DNA of 64,000 nucleotides from Spodoptera frugiperda (lineage: Eukaryota > Arthropoda > Insecta > Lepidoptera > Noctuidae): contig NC_064228.1 in the NCBI RefSeq assembly GCF_023101765.2, positions 5,262,501 to 5,326,500 of the forward strand, read 5' to 3'. The notes below the pieces were generated by a model. It saw nothing but the letters and a program-made list of their open reading frames with translations. It was not told the origin of the DNA and ran no database searches. The position numbers and the translations under genes are program-made. Of the stretch, positions 30,101-42,100 are shown piece after piece. Position 1 is the stretch's first letter. Each line of letters begins with the position of its first letter.

Positions 30101-33100
30101 AGGAGCAATTATGCATGATCTCTGTCGTAGCAATACGACATGAGCGACAGGGACACGGAAATATGTGTCGTATATATGGTTAAAGGGTTAAAAGATTAAA
30201 ATGGAAAAATGCGTTTTATCACAACAAAAATTAAACAATTTTATTAAATTGCACAACCTTGCAATAACCACTCATTCGTTCAATTAACGATACTGAATAA
30301 AACAAATGAACTATTGAACGGTCTACTAGTTCAATGAACGAATGAGTGAATGAATGAATGACCTTGTACATTTCACGTTGCTTTTTTCACCCACCTGAAT
30401 TGTATGTTATTTTCATATCCCCGCAACGCACAGCGCCCTCCCGATATTGTGGTGAGTTTTAGTACTAATTTGATTTAAGGATACGACGTTTTTTGGTTTA
30501 GTTAGAGTAAATTAGAATTAGTTTTAGTGTAGTTTTAGTTTAGAAAATTGGCTTGGTATTTGAATTTAACAATTTGTTGCCAAGCGTGATATATGTATGT
30601 ACGTAAAGTATTTCATATTACTGCATTTTGCAAGTATGGTATTAGCGGTAGAATTTAGTAGCAAGTCATGAAAACTATATGTAGTAGTTTAGTTTTATAA
30701 TCATACATACTCATAAATACTTTTACATTATCATTTTACTTGTATATTTATGTTTATTTTATTTTTATATTTATAAAATTTATCTTTCTTTGATCGCTCC
30801 TTCTAGCCATATAGCAATTAGTATGTGGTTAGTAGCGGGAAATATATATTTTTAGTATTACTTGCCTATTAAAACCTTCGCTACAAATTTTTCTTGCTTT
30901 TCTCTCACGCGCTTATTTTCACTTTCCACACCTATGCACTTACTAACATAAATACATTATGTAAATAAATAATAGACAAAATATACTAATTTCATGGGAG
31001 GAAAATATGTACTTATGTATTCGTAACATAAAAATGTCTTTTAAAAATACAACAATTGTTCATCATATAGGATGACTTGTTATTAGTGAACGATATTTAA
31101 ACATGTGATTGTACTCATGATTACAAACAACTTTCCCAAATTAACAAAATTTCACACGCACGTACTTTCGCTTGATCAGCAGTTTATTAATAATTAATTA
31201 AATTTTGTTTTAATTAATTTAATTAATTAATTAAAAAGAATTTGGGAAAGTTGTTTGTAATCATGAGTACAATCACGTGTTTAAATATCGTTCAATAATT
31301 ACCAGTCACCCTATATACAACTATTCATAATTATAAATAAACACATGATAAAATGTCAATCAGTCCTTTCTCACCTCATCCCCTTCAACAGACGGACTCA
31401 GCAACCCCCTTCAACTACAACCCGCACCCGGTGGACATGACCAACTTAACGCTATCGAGAGAGATGCAGAACATGGCAGAACGGCTGGCTGACAACGCCC
31501 ACGATATCTGGGCCAAGAAGAAGAAGGAGGAGCTTGTTACTAATGGAGGTGAGGTTTTAAATTATGTACTACTATTCTGATCTAAGAAAGAAAAATCATC
31601 ATTTATTTCAGACGTTAAAACAAGAGACAAGCACAGAATACGTAGTAATAATAGTAACTAATAGGTTAGGGACCTTATATTATTATTAGTTATAGAAGAA
31701 TTGCATTAAGACTTAGTAAACTTTTGATTTTTTAATATACTTAGGAAACGTCATCAGTAATTTACTGTACAAGCGGTAATCCTAGACTTCTCTCTCGAGA
31801 AATCTCTTACTCTACGACAAAAATCACAAATCTGATATACCGAACAGTACAGAGCAGAAATTGGACGTAGATATCGAACCTAAATCTTTTTGTCAGTTCT
31901 ATAGTTTTAACCACAGCGTACCGCTTGAAGCCAGCTAAGTTAAATACGACAAAGTCTCTTCCGTAATAAGCCAAGGTTAAATCCAAATAATTTTATTATA
32001 TTTGCCATTTTTATTCGCAGGAGGCATCCACCCGCAACTCGTTCCCTACGATCTCTTAACAGACAAAGAAAAGAAGAAAGACAGAGAGAGATCGCAAGAG
32101 TTCCTCAAATACTTACAATACCAAGGTTATAAACTACACAGGCCAAGTAAAGCACCACAGAGTGATACGGAACAGACCACTACGGGCGTAGCAATAGAGC
32201 TCAGATTCGCGTACTCTTTACTAGAGAAGTTGATCCAGTACATAGATAGAGCTACTATTAATATGAAGCTCTTGAAACCCTCTACTACGTTCAGTAGAAG
32301 AACTAGTTTTAAAACTAGTACGAGGGATATTAAGTTCTTTTCTAAGGTGAGTAAGATTGATTTTTGTTTGTTTTTAAAAGTTTTATTTGTTTGTTGATAG
32401 GTAGTACTCATAAGGATAGAGAATTGTTGAAATTATAATCTGAATATTTTACCTAGTTTTATGTAGAAACTTAGAATCTTGTCTGTCTTCACTTTTTATA
32501 GTATTTCTTTAATTTATTTTCTATAACTTAACTTACTTTAAGCAACTATAAGATAAAATCTAGAATTTAAAAGAGATAAAAAACATTCGTAGTTTTATAG
32601 TCTGAATTTTGAACCTAACTCAAGTTAACTGCATTTGAACAACTTTTAAGGTTTGTATTGTCGTAGAATTTCTTTACAAGGTTTTTATAACATATGTGAT
32701 TATTTAAGAATACTTTAAGTAATTGTATTTGTCTGTGTTAATTTCCAAGCAACACAAATCGGAACTAAAGTACTTCAAGAAGGTACATACATGTTTTAGA
32801 ACGTGACCACGCCCAGATTTCATGTGCATTTTATTTTATATTCATTTGCACCGACATAAAGGTTATTTTTGCTCGGCAAAAGTCTTGAGATGGAATATTG
32901 TGTTGCATAGATATTTATGAATATGTGCTGCATATAGGCTGCTTGCATATACCATTATACATTGAATGATAAAATTAAATGCAATTTATACATAATACCT
33001 AATATTCTTTGAATGAACGAATGAATAATTGAATGAACGACTGAGTGATGGACTGTATAATTGATTGAATGACTGTATCACTGAATGTATGACCCAATTA

Positions 33101-36100
33101 TACAATCATTCACTCAATTATACAGAATTATACAGAATTGAGTGAATGACTGTAAATTATAATTTAATGAATAACTGAATAATTGAATGAATCACTGTAT
33201 AATTTAATGAACGACTGAGTGAATTAATAGAAAAAAATAAATTATTAATCTTAATAGTCATTAGAATAATAGAATAGAGCATGTTGACGTTGTCCCGTAG
33301 ACAAATAGTTTGGAATGAAATGTGTAGTAGACAAAAATGACAGGTCCGAAGAGGCTAATCTCATAATCAGATAATCTGAAAATTCCCAAATTGAAAAAAC
33401 CGACTTAAACCGCAATTTAATTCAAATACCCAAGTTTTTTTAAATAAAAAGGGAAAATTATCCTTTCCATTTTTGCATACCTACCTACCTATTGCAAATG
33501 CTATGTGCACACAGCTAGTTCTATTAAACAGAAAAACTACCGCTTAGTTACTAAAACAGTAATAAATCACATTCCAATAATATACACCAAACACTGCATT
33601 AACATACGAACAAAACGTACCAAAACCTGCCCCACAAAGCAAGCTACTTTCACCAAGCGAAAATAAACCCTAAAGCTCTTTATAACAAGGTTTACATTCC
33701 CACAGGTGGTGCTGCCTCTAATGGAGAAGTATTTCTCGACACATAGGAACTACTTCATAGCAGTAGCGACTGCTACCAACAATGTCGGCGCTGCTAGTTT
33801 GAAGGAGAAGGAGATGGTTGCAGCTCTATTCTGTAAACTGGCCAGTTTGTTGAGATCTAGGTTTGTATATTTTATTTTCTTTATTTTCTTCTTCTGCGAG
33901 AGGGATGGAGCTATACAACCTTCATAGCTCCGTCCCTCTCGCACTGCTCAGTGATCGACCATTCTGACACAATTGTAATAGCAGACTAAGGCCCCTGGAC
34001 TGCTGGTATACAAGACACAATAGAAAATGCATTGTGTCTCGCGTGGATCTGCGTTCCGGCATACCATGGGTTAGTTGTAATCTCCGACTCTTAAGATTTT
34101 CTCCTGTACCTGCTCTGTTCACTTACCTATCACACCTAGTCTGCGAATAAAAATTTGTGGATCACACAAAATTATTCTGTGCAGAAATTCAACCCGCGAT
34201 ACAATGCAGAACTGCTAGTCGCGTTAGCAGTTCTGTAAGATTTTCTCCTGTTTCGAATGTGAGTCCCTTTGGGACTTAAAATTAGTACAGGTTCTCTTAA
34301 ATATTTTACGAGTGTAATTGCAAATAAGTTTAAAATGAATATAAATATAAAAGAGTTGGATAAAGTAATATTGAGAGCTTGTAGGTTTTACCTACGTTGC
34401 CCTACACTAGGATTTTCTCCTGTGTCGTTGGTGCGTTTACAAACCTAGCCTCCTAACAATAATCTGTGGAACACACAAAGATTTGTTTCGTGCGGGAATC
34501 GAACACATTGCACGGCAGCCCGTTGCCCAGTCATCGCGCCAACCGCGAAGTCTTATCTTTATCTTTTCTCGATTTCAAAATTTATTCAAGAGTCGAGAGT
34601 ACCTGTATAAAGAAGCAGATGCCAGAACCAAAAGGTATCCTAAAATTAAACTAAAATTTGGTCTTCAGGCTCGCAGCTTTCGGTCCTGATGTCCGCATCA
34701 CCGTCCGTTGTCTCCAAGTGCTGGTGAAAGGTATCGACGCCAAGTCCCTGGTGAAGAACTGCCCCGAGTTCATCCGCACATCCATGTTGACCTTCTTCAA
34801 CAATGTCGCTGATGATGTAGGGCATACCATCATGAATCTTCAGGATGTAAGTGCTTTTGGATTTTTTTTTACTATATTTTAAAACGCTCCATTTTCCATA
34901 GGATTTTCTTTCTTTTTGTAGTTTGGTAATTAGGTATTTACTAAAATGTTTCTAAGAGAAAATCAAACATTAATCTCGACTTTGTAGTATCACTAAGAAT
35001 TACAAAATTTTCGTAATCTAACGGGACTTTACATGACCTAGGAGTCCTTCGGAGACTTTATACCTAACAGTGTGTTGCGATTGACTAAAGAAATAACAGA
35101 AATCACTCAAATTTTACCTACTACTATACTACCTTCATCATCCTATCCTATTGAAATCGGTAAAAATAGGAAAACGACGCACTATACTTACTAACTTAGA
35201 AACCGAAATATATTCTTCTTTAAAAGCATTAATTTTCTCTTCATTTTAGGGTAAATACGCACATCTGCGAGGCACCCACTTGAAGACGTCCACATCACTT
35301 GGCTACATCAACGGAGTCCTCCTACCAATACTGACGGCCAAGTTCGATCACTTGGCCAACTGCGAGTACGGGGCTGATTTACTATGTAAGTATTACCAAT
35401 ATTGGGGGCCAATGTTGGTAGAATATTTGAAGGGTTAGATAATCCACATGTTTGACTAATATTTGTGACCAATGTTTGTAAAAGATTTAAAGGAGATGAC
35501 GAACATAACTGATTGATTGAATATATAACAATAACTGATTGATTGACGATATAACAAAAGTTATTTTATAATTATATATACAAACGTTGGAAAGTCTAAA
35601 CTTAAAGTTTTATTTTACGCGGTAATCCTTGCAAGGTATCCTATTGGTCTTTTGGTAAAGGATATTAAATGAAGGATCAATGTTACGCAGGGTTAATCAT
35701 TACTGTTTTGAAAGTAAAAGACATGTAAAATCAACAATGTATAACTATTTTATTGTTACTTCTATATCTACAAACTAATTTATCAATTCTTCTTCCAAAC
35801 TTGGAAAGACCATTTTTAATCTCCATCCTTTTGACTACTACATGAGACACGAATGAGTTACCGTATTTTTGCTTACCAAATGGCGGAAATGTAGAAAGAG
35901 ATTTTTTGTCCAATCACTGCTGCTACAAAAATTTAACGTCCAATGGCGTGACATTAGCTAATTCCCTATTGGACGAAGCCGAGATGTTTGCACTAGCGCC
36001 ATATATTGATCAAAATCCCTTAATCGTGTCTCAAGAAGGTCTTAAATCAATTCGCCGATTACTCACTCTCCGATTCACCCGAATCATCAGTGCCTGAATC

Positions 36101-39100
36101 ATCATCATCACTATCACTACCACTGTCGCTGCCACTGCCACTACCCTTCTTCTTCGAAGTACTAGAGTAAGCTATCCTACATTTAGCCTTACAATTTCTT
36201 CTCAAATTCTTCTTCAACTTCTTCCCGCATTCAAATTTGACACATGTGGCATTTTGAGCGTAATTGCAAGCTGTGGTACATTTACCTCGGGATAGTTTCT
36301 GACAGGCCTTCTCGTAACGATCTCTCAGTAAGTTTAGTTCGATATCATTGCCTTTTGAATTCACGTTGCTTGCATTTATTGTACCTTTGTTTGGGAGTAG
36401 GTGTCGTCTAAGTTCAGACTGTGGAAGGAAATATTTTAGAACATTTTAGTGTGGGAGGGCCATGCATCGCTACGAATGGGCAGGCTCGATTGGGGTGATA
36501 CTATGGCCTCACAGAAAACCGATATGAAACTACGCTTGCGTTGTGTGATTGAGGTTACCGGATTCCCAAACCCTAACTCCTGGTGTTTCCGGTGTCCATG
36601 GGCGGTGGCAATTGCTTAGGCATCAGGTGATCCGTCAGCAGGTTTACCGTTTTCTGTAAGGCATCACTCCGGTTGAGCCGAAGCCAATAAGTGCCGAAGC
36701 ATTGCTCACACACACTTGGTGCCGATTGGCGGTAAAGTCATTTGGGGGAGCGAAAATTGGATAATACTATTTACGAAGAATTAGCCTTACCAGTCCGGTA
36801 CCAGTTTGTGGCTGACAGGCTACTGCTAGATAGCCTTCTCTTGTTATATCCACATGAAGACCGTCGGCTGAAAAAATAATTTAGGTGCATTGGATTATAT
36901 CGTGAGTCAAGAAGCTTCAAAAGAAAGAAGTGCGAATTCCCACACTGTAGAAAGTAAATTAGTTAAACTAAATTAATCCACGCATACACAAAATAACTCA
37001 ATTTGTAATGTGTCATAATAATAACGTTTTCTTATATCCTCGGAAGCGTAAACAAAAATCGACCATGTAGGATAATATAGTTTTCACAAAAGCGACCTTA
37101 AATACATATAACCAGTATCTCAAAATTGAGTGACAAAGCTGGGGTCTTTGTTCAAATATGGACGTTATTGCAAAAAACAAGAAAATAGTTCTCACGGTTT
37201 AATTTTCGCAAATCAACGCCTGGAGTGCCTTCAAACACCTTGTCACATGCACTTTTGTAACGTTTTTTGAAACACGACTTTATTTCGCTCTTACATTGGA
37301 CCGCTCTACAGGAATATTTTATTGTAGCTTTACATGCCTTTAACAGAGAAAAAATGCATTTAGAACAATTATTTTGATGCTACGTCCATAACTGAACAAA
37401 GGCCTAGCGAACATTATTTTAGCTCTGTCACATAAGTTACCGATAATGTCAACCAAAATTCAAGGTCACTATAATAAAAAAGGGCTGTTGAGGTAGAATT
37501 TACCCCAAAAATGGCATCAACTTTACATGTAATTTGAAACACAGTTTTAGGGCAAATTCAACTCAACACGAACCAACTATCCTCTTTCATATAAAGAGGA
37601 ATTCGCTTCGTCAAATACATAATTTTTTTCTATGTGTGCGATGTTTGAATTTACCCTTAAAACATTTATGTTTTTGGGGCTTAACCCGATCTATAAAGTG
37701 TAAACTAAAAGATTCTCACGGCTCTCTCCAGCTCGAAATGCGTGCTTTTTATCACTATCACAATCTTCTTTCTTGTCTACAAATTCCTTGATACAACCAG
37801 TTCTAGAACTTCTTTGGAATATTTCTTTTAAGTCAGACTTGCAATGAGTTGTTTTGCAGGATGTCACATAAACTTTTTTGCATGCCTTGAAATGAATTAA
37901 TCAAAACTTGTCAAACATTCGATCCGAATATGTCCCAAAACTACGAACTTTGATTAAAAGATGGCCTACAATATCTTATTTTAGTCACAAATCTCCTACC
38001 AAGCGTTGAGAGGCCTTTGTTCAGATGTAGACGTTGCCTGATTGATAATGATACACAATAAAGTCAACAAGAACTGCTGTAGTAGTCAGTAAAACGAGAT
38101 TTCGGATCAATTTGACTAATGTGGTCAATGTGACCAATGGACAATGGTTTGGTTTCTGTCACAACGGGACTACTAATATAACTAGCAAAAACTAAACTAC
38201 GAGGCATACGTTTTCAAAAACCACTTACCCGATAACATTTCCGAACCACAAGCTTGAGACAGGCGTCCCCATAGGCTTGGCGTAGCACACTGGTTTTAAA
38301 CATGTCTTTAGTCAACGCATCGTCATCATCGCTTATATCTGAAGACGTGTCTCCTTGATTTTTCTGTAAAATAATATTAAAATACAAATTGAAAAGCTAG
38401 ATTTTCGACTGTTGTATAATCATATCGTGCAAATGTTTAAGTGTGGGAGAACCACGGCCTCACAGAAAACCGACGTGAAAAAACAACAACCCTTAAATTC
38501 CTAAACTTTCCTTTTGGGGAAAAGGCAGGCAACTTGTAATTTGTTTCGGGTATCCATGGGTGGCGGTGATTGCTTACCATCAGCGTTTACCAGCTTATAC
38601 CATAAAAAAATTAACGGTTATATGGCAAATTGGTCAGACCCTTTTACATTGAACTCATAGCATAAATAAAGAGGAAGAAATAATTTGGGGGGTCCTCGAA
38701 AGAATTTTCTCTACTGACATCGGTGTTAAACTTATGAGCTTACGATATTATACAAATGTGAACCTGAGCAGATTTATTATCCACATGAGTCCTTAACGTA
38801 GCTGTTTCAATTTGAGATACTGCAATGTTATTCACAGTTTTGAGTTTTTTATTTATATGAATGCTTTCATCATCGTCGGTCAAAACATATTTTTCTTCTG
38901 AAGCCGTAGCGTGACCAAATTCTTTTGAATAAATAGGATGTTCCTGATTTCCTGGTCTTTTGAGGGCTTCTTTATGAGATAAATTTCCTGTACCTCTTGG
39001 ATTTTCTGATTCTCTGTGTCTATTACTTGGGTTGTCTGGACTCTTTATAATATCTGCATTCCTTGGACTCGCATAATTTCTTTGGTTATCTGGATCATTT

Positions 39101-42100
39101 GGATCTTCTGTAGTTACCTTTCTGAATTTATCTACATTCCTTGGCATTTCTTGTTTTACTAAATACTTTGAATTTAGTTGATTTCTTTCTTTATCTGCAT
39201 CCCGTTGCTTCTCTACGTCTTTTGAATTTTCTGGATTTACACCTATTTGTATTTCTACATCTAGCGGTTTTCCTAGACCGTCGATAGAATAAGAATGTAA
39301 TTTATTTATTACGATACTAGAAATATTTCTATCATTCACATTCTGTGGTCTCACATTACTATTTAACTCGTCCTTATTAAGTATATCTTTCGTATCATAC
39401 TTCGGATTTAATTTCATAGAATTGTCGTCAACTGTCTGTTCACCCATTGTTTTTGGCTCTTTGTCTGTTTTATCTCTCACTTTCTTTTGAGTGTTAATGA
39501 AAATTATTTTTGTATTTTGAGATTCTTTACTTTTATCTTCTTTACTGTGTAAGTTAGGATGTATTACTGGCTGTCTTTGCGGTATACTTGCTGCGAGTGT
39601 ATCTGTAGCTGCTTTTTTAACATTTCTTGACTCTTCTAGTTGTTTGAGTTTTTTAACATCTCTTTGTATAATTTTTTCCATGTCAGAAGAATCTGATAAA
39701 GCCGTGGGATCGTACGCTGTCGTTTTTTTTATAACCGTTTTATCAGTCCTACCTTTGGTGGTTTTATCTATTTCGGTGTCTGATAGTATCATTCGTGTAC
39801 CTGCCTGTTTATGCACGTAAGGTGTAGGTGTCTTTGGCTTTTTGATATTTTGAGATGAGTGCTCAGTGTCCCCTTGACTTGACAATTCTGGTCTATCAAA
39901 ATTCTCTTGAGATATGTATACTTTTTGTAATTGTTCATAATTATTGATAAGCTCTTGTAATACGTTGTTGACCCGTGAAATGTTTTTAATGACGTCAGCG
40001 AATATTGTTTCTATTTTGTCTGGTTCTGCCTTTTTTACTTCTGTATTGTCGGAAGCCTAAAAGTGCAATATTTGGTTAGTTTGTGTTTTAATGGTACTGT
40101 GCCATTTATATAGCACTGCTAATTGCTATAGGGTTGTAAGTTTAAGTCATATTTCCACCAAAAAAAATGTTTCATTAAATTCTAATGATTAAGTTAATCA
40201 AGTGCTGTAATGCTGTAGGTTGTCTAGGGATGTTACGGACATGTGTCGGTTGCAATGCCGTATTTGTAAAGATTGTTCAAATTAGATCAAAAAGAAAAAT
40301 GCAGGCCTATTGCGCCCATTTTTCGTATGTTGTCATCCAAGACGATAACAAATATGTGGTTTAAATTAATTCCCATTGAGTATAATAACGTTAAAATAAA
40401 TTAAATCAAATAATTACCAGAACAACCAAGAAACACACAAAGAGCGCACTGTAAAACAACATTTAAAAATAATATTTTTTACACGATAAACGAAATTGTT
40501 TTCAGACGTCGTCGTCACGTTTTATCGATCATTTCGCAATGTTTCAAATGCTTTCCGAATAATATGACTTTTCTGATGTAGCCTTGTGAGCAGCACAACA
40601 AATATATTTATACTTTTATTTTATTGATTTATTTACACCTAATGACATTTAATATAATTTTATGACCATTATACATAAAACTTTTTACATTACATTTATA
40701 TATACTTATTGAGGTAATTATTTATTTATTCCTGTCATAATATCTCTTCTTGACAATAAGTTTAAAAGTATTGTCTATGTTACATGATGTAATATTTGGG
40801 AATTTGCTAAAAAAATGGTTTATTTTATGACAAAAAAATATTGTAACCGTCTACGATACGTCAAGCGTATCATCGGTCGTACTAACGTAAAATCGGTTGA
40901 GTGTGAACGGTCAATTGTTTTTCTATACATTTGTCTGTTGTGGCATTACGCGACCGATAATACACGACGCATGTTTCTTTTTTATGAAATATGGGGCAAA
41001 CGAGCTTACGTGTCCCCTGATGGTAAGCAATCAACAACGCCCATATAAACCCGCAACACCAAAGGACGCACAAGTGCTGTGCCAGCCTTTTAAAAAGGAT
41101 TTCGCTGTTCCGTCAGATATGAACCGATCCCAAGTTCTACATTAATTCATTCTGTTATTGTCTCCAGTGGATGAGATTCAAGTGGCCTCATACAAGATGC
41201 TGGGTTCACTGTACGCGTTGGGCACTGACGCATCCCTCACACACGACAGAAAATATCTCAAGACTGAAATCGAGAGGCACAAACCGGCTTTGGTAAGTTT
41301 TCCTTCTGAGTTGTCAAGTCAATGGGGGTAATGATGACGGGGTATGAAAATTAAATATCTATTTAGTCCGTCAGTTAGCTAGGTAATGACAAAACAGTAC
41401 ACACGTATTTTTTATTTTATCGTATAAGAAAACAATATTTACATAAAACGAGTCAAAGTTTTGGAGCGGGAACTAACTTCGTCACTATTGAGTGTAAAGC
41501 GTATTCAAAAGTGACGTCACGATATTTCAAATCAGTATATATCGTCGAAAATAAAAAATACGTGTCTAACGTTTTAAAATAGTCTACCAGACGGACATTA
41601 AAATAAAAATTAGTCATTCTCCCTATTATCTGAGAAACATGTTTTTAATCCTGTGAAAAGAAAAATAAAATATTTAATGATAAAAAGTGTCATTCTGTCA
41701 GTCTGTCCTCTAGTGAAACTATTTGCTCCTTCCAAAATGAAGATTTCTATGGAGGAAAATGAACAAGAGAAAGTCCATACTTACTCTTTTTTAATCAGTG
41801 TCTATTTCTTCTCCATAGGAATCTACACTTTGGAACATACATTTTTAATATTATTATATTTGCTTCCTGGTCTATTTGTAATAAATAATGTTGACTTTGA
41901 TTTTATCACCATCCAACTCTTGGTGAAGCTAAATGTTATTTCTCTCTTATTTGTTGACACACTTTCTCAACACTTAAGATAATTAACATGGTATATGACA
42001 TGTCCAGGGTTCGTGTCTCGGAGCGTTCAGCTCGACATTCCCCGTGGCGTTCTTGGAGCCCCACTTGAACAAACACAATCAGTTCTCCTTGCTGAACAGG

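Noticed and set aside
37720..37885. Reading n4A and n4B as consecutive constitutive exons
   Set aside because: n4A leaves phase 1 and n4B enters phase 0; joining them gives a stop within a few codons.
38740..38763. Extending nested exon n2 to the stronger GTAAGC donor near 38742
   Set aside because: It would leave phase 2 and bring a stop early in n3; the CAG/GTTCAC donor keeps the frame.
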